In this document: one piece after another, positions 44,691 through 55,789 of the stretch
Position numbering within the stretch: position 1 is the first letter of the stretch
How the letters are laid out: each line of letters begins with the position of its first letter
Source of the DNA: Mesodorylaimus sp. YZB2_4
Lineage: Eukaryota; Nematoda; Enoplea; Dorylaimida; Dorylaimidae
Assembly: GCA_030248295.1 (NCBI GenBank)
Contig: JASANH010001278.1
Span: 1,047,501-1,111,500 of the forward strand
Length of the DNA stretch: 64,000 nucleotides
Direction of reading: 5' to 3'
The notes under the pieces: generated by a model
Told to the model about the DNA's origin: nothing
The model's input: the letters and a program-made list of their open reading frames with translations, nothing else
Database searches by the model: none
Program-made: the position numbers and the translations under genes

Positions 44691-45300
44691 ATAATTTGCT
44701 CAGTTGACTATGATTATGATGCGCTTGGAAGACCTGGATAAAAGATATGCCATAAGAGGTCATTTTATGCAGATATATACAAATGGCACAGCAGCATGAG
44801 AGCTGAATCTCAATTAGCAGAGTGCAAGCAGAGTGATTCACCTAGTTGAACTCAGGAAACGGCTAGGTAATTGGAAAAAGGTGCAACACAATAATCTTTG
44901 CGATCACTTGTGGCAAGCATAGCTGTTCTCGATTTCCTACGCACGTCTCGCACTTCCGTCAATTTTTCGCAAAGGTCAACGAAAAGAAGGGTTAAAGCGC
45001 TATAACGTGCTGTAACGAAGTCTGCGGGAGAATAAAAATGTTCAAACTGGCAAAAACCGTAAATTGAGTTTTGCAACAGCGTTATTATGAAAATGGAGGG
45101 GGAAAAAGCAATGGTTTAATTGTTCATGTCGAACGCGATTCAGTTTCTAAAAAAGATTTAGTTTCAGTTTCACTGAAGTTAGGGTAGATTCAGTTTTAAT
45201 TGCACTTAACTTCATCTTCAAAGATTCGGCTGACTGAATTCAAGCTGATCTCGCTCCACTCAAGACTCTTTCGCTCGGCTCTAACGTAGCCAGTGTTGCC
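44691..45300. other. No gene seen
   Basis: Intergenic; nothing supported. Confidence 0.4.
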
Positions 45301-45324
45301 AACCTGGAACAAGACGACCGGCGA

Positions 45325-45428
45325 AAGTTCACTCAAGAACCGGCGAAAAATCAGCGACAAAATATCAAACCGGCGACGAAAAATCAGCGACAAAATATCA
45401 AACCGGCGACAAAAAACCGGCGATAACA
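45325..45428 (+). repeat. 33-bp tandem repeat around AACCGGCGA
   Basis: About three units built on AACCGGCGA, AAAATCAGCGAC and AAAATATCA, with internal half-unit variation. Noncoding by context. Confidence 0.8.
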
Positions 45429-45845
45429 AAATGCATCAAAAACACAATGCCATTGTACTTTTATTTACTCGTGCAACATTCTTACAACGAAATACTGCAC
45501 AAATAGAAACATCGTCTCCTGCCGCGAACCCATGTCTCGTTTTTAAAGTGGCGGGAAATTCAAAATGTGGGATTCAACACTTCTTGCACATTTTGAAAGC
45601 TGTCTCAGCACAAGAATGACGATGACAGTTATACCTGAAAAATAAAACAATACTAGAAAACAATTTAAACAAGGCGCGAAATTCGAATTAAAAACAGTGG
45701 ACTGCAAAAACGGTGTTTTACACAGAAAAGGCGTAATATGAAAAAGTGAATGACAATAACAGCGGACGTTAGAGGGACCGGTTTGCGGAAGCTCGCATCT
45801 TTGCCTCATACTTTTGCGACTTAGGCCGCAAAACAGGATCGCTGC

Positions 45846-46640
45846 TAGACCCCGGATCGGGTCAGGTACTTTCGGGTCGGGTCGGGTCGGGTCGGGTCAG
45901 CAAAATTTCGGGTCGGGTCGGGTCAAAATCGGGTCAGGTCACTTTTTTGAAAAATCGGGTCAAACTGGTCAACAAAAAAGAAATTTTGCAAGTTACTACT
46001 ATTAGCAGCTACAGAAACCTGTTCGTAGTTGTTCGACTCCAGGATTTGCAGTATATGCTTCATGCATGCATGCACAAAGTCTTTCATTCTGCGTTCTCAT
46101 TCTGCGTAATTTCCAAGAATGTGAGACGAATTATAAGCTGTGAGAATGACCAATTTTTCTGAGTAATTTCTGCAAAGGGAAGGGGTCCATATGTGAGAGT
46201 TCTCATAAACATTCTTTTCAACTCTGATGAATTAGTGGGACTAGCCACACTCTAACATAAGAAGGAATTCATAACTTTAAGCAAGTCGTAGGGGTATATA
46301 CAATCACATTTAATTCCTGAATATGACATAACTTCCTGGGTATACCTGGCTGGAAGAGCAGTATAGTCTGTACCCAAACACCAAATATGTACCAATGATA
46401 GCCCCCTTGACCACCATCCATGTTACCATTGCCAAACACTTTGCTGTGCTCAGAAGTGATAGGTACCCTCACATCTCTCCATCAGTAGTGGAGGTTCTGA
46501 CAGGAGCTAGTGTCCAGTACAATATGCCTTGGTGAGCAATATCTTTTATAAAGACTAGATGCAACTCTAGCGTGGCGTTCATATATATTTAGGTATTTTT
46601 TTGTTTAACCAAGGATAAGCTGTCTTAGACTCCGAAAGTT
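45846..46640. repeat. Interspersed ~1 kb repeat, copy 2
   Basis: It starts with CCCCGGATCGGGTCAGGTAC and a longer (GGGTC)n tract than copy 1 at 18594. It then shares ordered blocks with that copy (CCTGGGTATACCTGGCTGGA, GGTTCTGACAGGAGCTAGTG, GACTAGATGCAACTCTA). It lacks the GC-rich insert of copy 1. No coding capacity. Confidence 0.65.
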
Positions 46641-46764
46641 ATGACAGAGTTGACAGATTTTCCTGTATTTGTAAATGCCAAATAAGTCGTTGAACTGATA
46701 GCTGATTGGACTGATAACATTTTCACGTGAACATAAACCAAGTGATTAATATAGCCGATACCAA

Positions 46765-47000
46765 AAACTTTGCTGGCACTTTTGCTGTTTGGTCCCCAAC
46801 ATGGGTTAGCTTAGGTTGGTATTAGGCTTAGGCTAAGGCTTAGGCTGGCATTTGACTTGGGCTTAAACTGATACTAGGCTTAGGCTTAGGCTTAGGGTTA
46901 GGCTTAGTCTGGTATAAGAATTAAGCTTAGGATGACATTAGCTTCCAGCCAGCCTTATACCAGCCTTCGCCTGGGGACCAAACGGCAAAAGCGCCAAAAA
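46765..47000. mobile_element. MITE with ~30-bp TIRs and TTAGGC-like interior
   Basis: The left end (GGCACTTTTGCTGTTTGGTC then CCC) is the inverted counterpart of the right end (GGGACCAAACGGCAAAAGCG). The 170-base interior holds several TTAGGCTTAGGCTTAGGC tracts. The second half also contains CCAGCCTTATACCAGCC, partly complementary to the first half, so the whole can fold back. Confidence 0.65.
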
Positions 47001-47004
47001 GGTG

Positions 47005-47656
47005 AACTAGAAAACTAAAAAAACCAACTTACTGATTCCAACAGCAACAAAATATGGAGCGCTGATCGAAAATGGCTCAACAGATTTAAAACAAAAATTA
47101 AAATAAAATGTTGTAAAATCGTATTTGTTTATTTGCCTTGTGTTCACCCGACGCTGGCCCTGAAAAAATGAGGTTTAGATTCTGGATATATAGTTATAGT
47201 TACGCGTCCTCCACTGCGCCACGAAATGGAGCTCCACTGCGCCACGAAATGGAGCTCCACTGCGCCACGAAATGGAGCTCCACTGCGCCGCGCTAAATGG
47301 ATGCGCCACCTACCTGGTATTTTTCTAATGTGGGTCTCGTGGGCGTGTATTGTCCAGGCAGGTTTCCCGGCTAGGAGAATGTGCAAATCGGGAGAGGTCT
47401 TGATTCTTTGTTTAGAAAATTATTTTGACGAAATCATAATCGCAAAATTTTGAAAAATTTTGAGGAAATGTACACTGTGCACATGATATGTTGGATTATT
47501 AGCCCGTGGTCGCTGGTTGCTAAAATACCTAGATGTATGATTAGATGCACGGCTTTAGCACTATTTAGGGCAAGCCATTTTGGGATTATGCCGAGAAAAT
47601 ATGTCGAGTCATGCTATGTTCTCGGTTTTTCTGATGTGATTTTTCTTTTTTAGATT
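47005..47656 (+). other. 5' flank of piggyBac gene; 23-bp tandem repeat
   Basis: At about 47205-47290 a 23-bp unit (CCACTGCGCCACGAAATGGA, then GCT) is repeated about 3.5 times. A TTTCTTTTTTAG just before the ATG at 47657 may be the acceptor of a 5' UTR intron. No upstream exon could be identified. Confidence 0.6.
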
Positions 47657-50586
47657 ATGGATAGAAAACAACGGCCCAAAAGGTCTGTTGCGGCGGCGAC
47701 TGTTCTCAACGACATAAGCGCCGGCTCGGACTCATCTTCTGAGGAGAGGGATGAGCCGAATGCAAACGAAAATCTGCAACCGTTCCGTGGTCGACGAGTT
47801 GGACAACCTCCAATTGCCGCGAGTAAACCAGTCGTTGCAACGCCGTCGAAAAAGAAGAGACGTTTGCAGAAAGTTATGTCGGACTCGGGCGACGATTATC
47901 AACCAACACCAACACCGACTCGAAAGAAACCGAAATTGGCTGGTCGGAAACTGGCCGTGTGGAAGGCGAATGCAATATCTTCTACGCCAAAAGGAAAACA
48001 AACGGCGAAAAAAACGACGTCGGCATTTTCTCCAGGCGCGTCTGACTTCTCCGATTTGGAAGACCAGAATGACCGTGATCCGGTAGAACAGGACGGCGAG
48101 GACGATGATTCGTTCCTCGATAGTGACGTGGGCGGCGGAAGCTCCGGAGACGAGTTGGAGAGCTTAGCAGATCTTGGCAGTATCGACAGCGACGGCGATG
48201 TCGATCTCGACGACTTAGCCAATATGGATCCAGAGGATCTATGGGAGAAGATACAGGTAATTAGGTTCTGTGACTCTTATTTTCCTTCTGATCCAAGTAC
48301 GGGCAAGGGGGGCCGTCCCCCTGTTGTCCCGGTCGGGACACTGAACTCACCTTCTCAGTTTTCCCCCTCTCCGCCCCAGGTTCAGCAGCAAGAAAGAAAA
48401 GGAAGGAAGCGATAGCGATCAAATTGTACCTGGGCTGGACCTACTCCCCACCATTTCCCAGCCGACCTTGTCCATGCTTGGTCTGATCTAAGCTTCATGT
48501 AAGAGGGATAAGCCCCTCGTACAGTTTATTGCAAATGCATCTTGGCTGTGTATTTAGAATGGCGAGATGCCTCCACTGCCAGAGTTAGTGGAGCGCAACC
48601 ACATGCCCAAGGAGCCTGCCGGGTATACTGCGACTTTCGAATCGGTTGGGGAAGACGGCAAGAAGACGCTGAAAGATATCGAATGGAGCGTTGGTCCATG
48701 CTCCGATGGCTCCACTCGAGCGTGCGATTTCGGCGATTTGCCAACTTTGTCGAATGATTGGAAGAAGTTGGAAGGCAACGATGATCCAGAAGCGTTCATG
48801 CGGGAAATAATCACGCCCGACATCGTCGAAATGTGAGTGTCATCCTTTTGTTGTGCCTACTTGCAGTTTGACTGTCAGACAGATATAGGAGCAGCGCGCA
48901 GCTCAAAAAACCTGCTTTATACGTGTCCAGTAATTACAAGGCGAGAGAGTCGGACAAAAGTCTACCCCCAGGTTTTTGGTGAAAGGCAGGATTGATTTGT
49001 GAGTGGCTTTTAGTTTTCACGATTATGTCCCTAATCGCGGGGCAACGAAACAAGTACTTCCAAATTTGGCTTGAGTTGTGGCTTCAGTTTACGTTTTGGT
49101 GATGACAAATTTGGCCTATCGTAAATATGCGTCTTGCATTTAGGGTGGTGAAGTATACGAACATATCCGCCGAACACGATTACAACGTGCGTTTCGAAAA
49201 GTTTATGAATGACCCGAACGGGAATGGGCCGGAGCCGAAGAAATGGAAAGCGGTGGATGCCACGGAGATATGGGCTGTAAGAGTGCGAAGATTCAAAAGT
49301 TTCAGTTGTTGAAATCGATTGTGTTATTTTCAGTTTTTCGGAATTTTGATCTACATGGGCGTCGAGCGTCTGGGCAACAAGTCGTCGGCGGATATTTTTG
49401 GACATAACGGACGCACGGCGCATTTGCTCGTTCTGCAGTCATTTACGCGGGACAGGTAAATTATTCAAATTTCTGTCCTGTCCTTAGAGGGTGATTGAAC
49501 AGTGTGGGAGCATTCTGCTTCACTTTTTTGCACCAACCCTGTGGAAATGAGCAGACTGTATTGTGCGATAACGACAACTTTTCACCTAGATTTATGGCCA
49601 TCATGCATTTCATCCGTTTCCACGATCGCGTGGTCGAGCCTGGAAAAGAAGCGCAGCAAAATAAACGAAGAAAAATTCAAGAATTCATCGACCCGATATT
49701 CGCGAATTGTCGGAAGGGCATTATTCCTTCGAACACCATAACTGTCGATGAAAGTTTGCTGTCCTTCAAGGGTCGTGCAGGATTTGTTCAGTATTTGCCG
49801 AACAAGCCGGACAAGTAAGTCATCTTTTGTATGTGCGCACCTCAAAATCTGCAATATATAGATAATCTGCAAAATCTGCTAGCTTACTTTCAAAACTGAA
49901 ACGGTTTTTCTTGCAGATATGGTCTGAAGTTTTTTACGGCGTGCGATGCGCCATCGGGAGCTATGCTCAACGCGATTTTTTATGTCGGTATGGAAGGAGA
50001 ACAGCGCGAAAGTGGTCAAAATACGCGAGTCGTTCTCGACTGTGTCAAACCCTACGCCAAGACTGCACGATGCGTAGTCACTGATCGTTACTATACGTCG
50101 TGTCAACTGATGGACGCGCTGGATCGTATGGGTTTGGACTGCGTTGGAACGACTCAAGCTAGTCGAAAAGGCATACCGAAAGAATTCGCCGCGGTTAGCC
50201 TTCATCCGAAAAATTCGTCGAAGGAGTCGAAAAAGACGAAGAAGTCGAAGACGCGCCAAACGGGAATCGAAAAGACGGTGAATAAAGTGGTGGAAAAAGA
50301 ACAAGCGGCAACAGGTATGGCCGGGTTTCTGCACAGCGAAAAAGCGACTTTGGTGAAATATGAACCAACTGCCAACAAACCTCCCGTGTACCTGATTTCG
50401 ACGCTGCATCACAAGCCGACGGTTGCTGTGAAAGATGGGAAGCCCGAAGCTGTCCTGTATTACAACAGGAAAAAATTTGGCGTCGACTTGCTCGATCAAT
50501 TGGTCAAGTCGTTCTCGACGAAACGAACCTGCCGTCGTTGGCCCATGCGCATATTGCAAATACGCCCATGCCCATGCGCAAAATAG
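47657..50586 (+). CDS. piggyBac-type transposase, intron-bearing, 3'-truncated
   Basis: Exons: 47657-48256, 48558-48832, 49144-49276, 49334-49455, 49590-49814, and 49917 to about 50545 (open to 50586); all GT-AG with matching phases. The N-terminus is basic then acidic (DSSSEERDEP, DGEDDDSFLDSD), as in piggyBac proteins. The DDE core follows: IWAFFGILIYMGVERLGNKS, TVDESLLSFKGRAGF (first Asp), YLPNKPDKYGLKFFTACDAP, CVVTDRYYTSCQLMDAL (second Asp), FGVDLLDQLVKSFSTKRTC then RRWPM (third Asp). The protein breaks right after RRWPM, losing the usual C-terminal helices and zinc finger. Helicase sequence begins there. Five introns with intact frames could mean a domesticated gene or an intron-bearing transposon. 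I see no TTAA-flanked TIRs. Confidence 0.8.
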
Positions 50587-53500
50587 CACTGCAAGATAAT
50601 TTATCGTTGAAAGTCATCATAATGTCGGCGACGATGAACGCGTCTAAATTCATGGTGAGAGTTGCTTCTTTCCAATTTACTTCTTGATCGCGACGATGCG
50701 ACGCTTTCAGGAATTTCTAACCATTCCGTCTCGGCCGCCACCTGTGCATATGCGACTCAATGCACCATCGCCGTTTCCGGTGAGAATTTTTTACGAACCA
50801 TTCATTTGGAAGAAGGCAAAATCTGCTAGTCGTGACCCCGCGGAAGAAGAAGGCCTGACATCTGCACCTGGTCCGTCGGCCGATCTCGGCGCTGCACAAG
50901 CTACGGCCGCACAAGCCACTGCTCCAAAATCGTGTCCCGGCTCGTCGGCTGCGTTTGCAGCAGCCAGCAATATCGTTGACGAAGACTATCAGGATCGTCA
51001 ACAGTTGAAAGTCTCGAAGAAGCTGGACGCCTTCTGTCGGCACGCCGCTACCGTGGCCAACAAAGCAGTCGAGGCCGGAGAAAGAGGAAACATCCTCATA
51101 TTTATGACTGGATTGCAGGTACGCTGACACAACTGATCAAACTATGTGCTTGTAGTGTTGGGCCGCCTAGTATTCCGAGAAGAGGTTCCCAGAGTCCTAA
51201 CTTTGTCCCTGACAACTTTTCACATTCCTTTGCGGTTTCATTTAGGACATCGAAACAACAATCAATTATTTGAAGCGGATGCCTGCAACTTCCAAAGTGC
51301 CGATTTATCCGCTGATCTCGTCCCTGACCAACAAGGAAATCGATCACGCCGTCTATGGTCGAGGGGAGCAAAGACGCATCATTGTCGCTACGAACATCGC
51401 CGAGAGTTCGCTCACCATTAGCGGCATATCACTGGTCATCGATAGCTGCCATATGAAAGTGAAGGTATGAGATGCTCTGCCTGCACCCCAAATATCGGCT
51501 TGCTCGGGTTGGGGACGTTTGAAAGGAAGGGTTTAGTGTCCTGACCGGCCCCACAGGTCAGGAGGGGAGCCCCCTTTTGGCCCCTTGCCCACACTTGCTA
51601 AGCAACAAAAAACTGTGATTTTAGAGTTTCGAAAGTTTCCGCGAGATCGATCGTTTGGATCGTCAGCTCATTAGCAGATCAGCGGCCGCGCAACGCGCTG
51701 GAAGGGCCGGCAGGACGAACGAAGGCCGATGCATTCGGTTGTGCAGCGAAGTCGAGTTCGAGAATCGCGGACCTGGCGCAACATTCCACGACGACAGCAC
51801 GCCGGGAATCCTTCGCGATCGATTGGAGCCAGTATTACTGAAGGTTCTCCTTCTTCGAATGGATTTGGACGGAATGGTTGATGGGGCGGTGACCGCCCAA
51901 CTGAACATGGCCGCGGCGGAGCCGCCGCCGATGGACCTGCCAATCGTCGATCTCGGCTCAGACAATATGGTTTCCGAACCAATAACGTCGTCGGCCGCGG
52001 AAGCATCGGCTTCTGAATTCGGAAAGACAGAAAAGAGCGAGGAGCCCGAAGTGATCGTTTTCAGCGGCCCGCCAACCGTCGTCGCTGCTCCACTTGCGTC
52101 CCAAACGCCTGCGACAGAGCAGGAGTTTCCGTTCGTTGACCCTCCGAGTAAGCTGCATGCAAATACTTTTATTCACGCGCCCACTTTTCCCCTTTTTTGC
52201 AGGTCGGGATCAAGTTGTTTACGCGGCGTCGGTTTTGTTCTGCTTGGATGCCGTGAACATGGACGGAAAGTTGACGGAGATGGGCCTGAAAATGGCTCGT
52301 TCATCGCTCTCGGTGCCGATGGCTCGGTCCTTGTTTGCGGCGCACGAACTGTGGATTGTCGAGGACTTCTTGAAAGTGGCCGCTATGTGCTCAGGTAAGG
52401 TCACCCGAGTTTTTAGATATATTTGCACCCTTTCTCCTTGCACTAGTTTATTTTCGCTGACACTGGTTACTTTTGCAGTGCTCCCAGTAATTCGTCTGCC
52501 ATTCGATCAGGAAGAACGATTCGCAAGGGCTGAGCAGCATCGCGAGCGCTACGCAGACTTCACATCCGACCACATGGTGCTGCTGGACATTTTCGAAAAG
52601 TTCGATTATCACTGTAAGATCGTTTTTTGGTAGACCCCTTCAACCATTGACTAATTCTATTGCTTTGTAGACCAGCGTGACGACATGGAACAAGCCAAAA
52701 CGGTTTGCAAAGAAAGGCAAACAACTTTACTCGTGATGGATCGAGCCGTCAAAGTTTACGATAAACTTTTGTACAAAACGCAGTTCGAGCTGGGGCGTTG
52801 GACGGTGACCTATCATGGCGATCTCGCCGAGGCTGCTAATCGCAATCGATTGCAACCCAACCTTATCAAGGTTCTGGCGAAGGGCAACTTCCTGCAGGTA
52901 ACTTGGCGCTATCGCAATCTTCACCTAGTGCATTCATACTGTTTTCAGGTCGCACACCTGGGTTCGTCTGGGTACCTGCTCGCTCGGAATCGTTTTGTGC
53001 CAGGCGGTTTGCAAGTTCCCTGTAAAGTCTCCATGACTTCGGTTTTGCGCGGGCACACGGAGTATAAAACCGTGATTTTCGAATCGTGCCTGAACCAAGT
53101 GCTCGACGTCGTGTCGATTCTGAAAGTGAACCAGTAAGTTCGTTTCTTTTTGATCTCCCATCCATTTTCTCCGGGTGATAACTAGCGACATCTCCTAACT
53201 TTTCCTCTGTACTTTTGCAGATTGCCAGCGGGTTCGATTACGCGGCGCAATATCGAGGATCGCATGGCCCATGTACGGTATTCGCTTTACTCAGCTGCCC
53301 TTTCCTCAATCGCTTTCCCCTTCGGTTTTTAGAACATCGGTCAAAAGTACAAAAAGCTGCGTTTAGCTCCGATTCCAGAGGGTTGGTCCAGCGGAGACCT
53401 GATGCGGTTGCTAAACGAAGAATATGGCCCCGGTTCTGGCTCGGGACACGATTACGATTTCGTGACCGATTGGAATAGACCATTCGAACAGCGAAGACTA

Positions 53501-54130
53501 ATCACGGGATTGTACCCGACGTTTCATCGCGGGCGCATGACGTCGGTTTTGATGGTGTTGCGCAGCAGCAACTGCGGCCGACTAATTTTGGATTTATTCC
53601 GAACGGGCCATGATGTTGGGGGTAAGTAGTATGGATATAGGGGTTAGGACATTGATTGGGGACCATACAAATAGGACGTGGTGCCCCAAGGGGGGGCGAG
53701 TCTAGTGCACTACGGACAGCTTACGTTGGATGCAGACGGGCCAAGAAGCGGGTTATGAGGTCAAGATGCAGCAGAGATTTGACAAAGCTGACAGAATTCG
53801 AAAAAACAGCATTCCGAGTGACCAAATTTTCTCGAGTGCATTTTACAAGATGCTTAGTAACAAATGTGCTTGTCATAACACCCGAGGAGTACACCGTTTG
53901 CTGCTTCAGGTAAAGGACGACCGGAACATCGCGTCTTTGCCAAATGCGAGGATCAACAGGAAGCCGTTGCGGAAAGGCTGGACGAGGAAGATAAGGAGGT
54001 CGACGACACCGACGTTTGGGAACACGCGGAGGAAGAAGAGGTGGGAGAGGAGGAAGAAGAGGTGGGAGAGGAGGAAGAAGAGGTGGGAGAGGAGGAAGAG
54101 CAGTTCGAAGGTCACGATAGTTGGGAGTGA
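50541..54130 (+). CDS. DEAH-box RNA helicase, 5' part missing at the piggyBac junction
   Basis: Exons: about 50541-50654, then 50711-51118, 51246-51464, 51625-52147, 52203-52394, 52479-52613, 52671-52897, 52949-53133, 53221-53272, 53333-53621 and 53910-54130. All phases agree and no stop interrupts. Motif III is VIIMSATMNASKF, motif V IIVATNIAESSLTISG, motif VI QRAGRAGRT. A winged-helix/ratchet region follows (MDGKLTEMGLKMARSSLSVP), then an OB-like part and an acidic tail with three GEEEEEV repeats. Motifs I, Ia and Ib (ATP binding) are absent, and motif II lies at the breakpoint, where the frame reads LAHAHIANTPMPMRK. As it stands it could not hydrolyse ATP. The flanking exon chain upstream is piggyBac in another frame. 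Confidence 0.75.
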
Positions 54131-54299
54131 TTTTGACGATTTCAGTTGATTTGATTCGATTCCGATCTCGGGTTTTTTGCACTTTGCACTTTGCACTTTT
54201 TCCTTTTTTGGTCATCAGGCACCGTTTTTTTCCCGATCTCGGACGTTTTTTTTCTAACATTTGAAATATAAAAAACTGCACCATTTTTCCTTGCTGGTG

Positions 54300-55235
54300 C
54301 CAAAGTGGTGCCCCAATCCATGTAAGTCCTATCCTCACCACGGGATGCCCCAACCAGTGTAAGTGGTGCCCCAGTCCATGTAAGTCCTATCCTCACCACG
54401 GGCTTGCCCCAACCCTTGTAAGTGGTGCCCCAGTCCATGTAAGTCCTATCCTCACCACGGGCTTGCCCCAACCCTTGTAAGTGGTGCCCCAGTCCATGTA
54501 AGTCCTATCCTCACCACGGGCTTGCCCCAACCCTTGTAAGTGGTGCCCCAGTCCATGTAAGTCCTATCCTCACCACGGGCTTGCCCCAACCCTTGTAAGT
54601 GGTGCCCCAGTCCATGTAAGTCCTATCCTCACCACGGGCTTGCCCCAACCCTTGTAAGTGGTGCCCCAGTCCATGTAAGTCCTATCCTCACCACGGGCTT
54701 GCCCCAACCCTTGTAAGTGGTGCCCCAGTCCATGTAAGTCCTATCCTCACCACGGGCTTGCCCCAACCCTTGTAAGTGGTGCCCCAGTCCATGTAAGTCC
54801 TATCCTCACCACGGGCTTGCCCCAACCAGTGTAAGTGGTGCCCCAATCCATGTACGTCCTATCCTCACCACGGGCTTGCCCCAACCCTTGTAAGTGGTGC
54901 CCCAGTCCATGTAAGTCCTATCCTCACCACGGGCTTGCCCCAACCCATGTACGCGGTGCCCCAATCCATGTACGTCCTATCCAATCCACGTTCGTCCTAT
55001 CCTCACCACGGGCTTGCCCCAACCCTTGTAAGTGGTGCCCCAGTCCATGTAAGTCCTATCCTCACCACGGGCTTGCCCCAACCCTTGTAAGTGGTGCCCC
55101 AGTCCATGTAAGTCCTATCCTCACCACGGGCTTGCCCCAACCCATGTACGCGGTGCCCCAATCCATGTACGTCCTATCCAATCCACGTTCGTCCTATACT
55201 CACCAGGGGCTTGCCCCAATCCATGTAAGTGGTGC
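54300..55235 (+). repeat. 59-bp minisatellite, about 15 copies
   Basis: A regular 59-base unit (containing TTGCCCCAACCCTTGTAAGT, GGTGCCCCAGTCCATGTAAG and CCTATCCTCACCACGGGC) runs with few changes. A larger variant block (CCATGTACGCGGTGCCCC ... CCAATCCACGTTCGTCC) occurs twice near 54950 and 55140. Each unit carries GTAAGT twice. It begins 170 bases after the helicase stop, so it may be in the 3' UTR or downstream. Open frames across it on both strands are incidental. Confidence 0.95.
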
Positions 55236-55789
55236 CCTAAACCAAGTACCGTGCAGCAGCGACACCTGTCGAGGTACGCCTTTAATGGAGAAAAAGGCGT
55301 AATGGCGAAATATAGGCGAAAAGTGGGTCCTAATCAAGAGGGTCTGGAGCCTTCCAGGAACATATTTGAGAGGATTCCTGAAGGATTTCGAGAGATTAAA
55401 TGTTGCGCTATCTCGCTGTGGCATTGGCAACATTATAACCCCACTAATTAGTGTGCTAATTAGCGCCAAAAAGTGGTGCACGGTGCACCATTCCATTCGT
55501 AGTCGAAGTGTTTAATTTCTTCCAAGTGACGATACAGCGTCGCTAAGATGCCTCTGCTGGTAACTTGAGGACTTTTATTGGTTCAGAATTGATTGGGCGA
55601 ATTATTTAAAGAAATTCTGGCACAATTACATATTTAAAAAAGGTTTTTGCTCATGGTTCCAGAAAAAATTTTATCTCCTCTCAGAGCGGGTTTCGAAAGC
55701 GCTTAGCACGTTTTCGCCGCTACTCACAATCAGAGCGCTCTCTCCGCCCTACAGTTCAGTTCTGTCTACCGCTTCATGCAAACACACAG
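55236..55789. other. No gene seen
   Basis: Between the minisatellite and the 3' end of lectin gene 2. No supported feature. Confidence 0.4.

Noticed and set aside
46800-46920. Interstitial telomere of TTAGGC type
   Set aside because: The runs are short and imperfect and lie inside a TIR-bounded element.
49879-50589. 236-codon minus-strand open frame
   Set aside because: Antisense of the last piggyBac exon, whose own frame has clear catalytic motifs.
53721-54353. 210-codon minus-strand open frame with LLPPLPP repeats
   Set aside because: Antisense of the acidic GEEEEEV exon of the helicase.
54142-55302. Long open frames on both strands across the 59-bp repeat (for example 54835-55302)
   Set aside because: They are produced by a stop-free tandem repeat; the period is not a multiple of three, so the repeated peptide shifts frame. 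No start context or domain.
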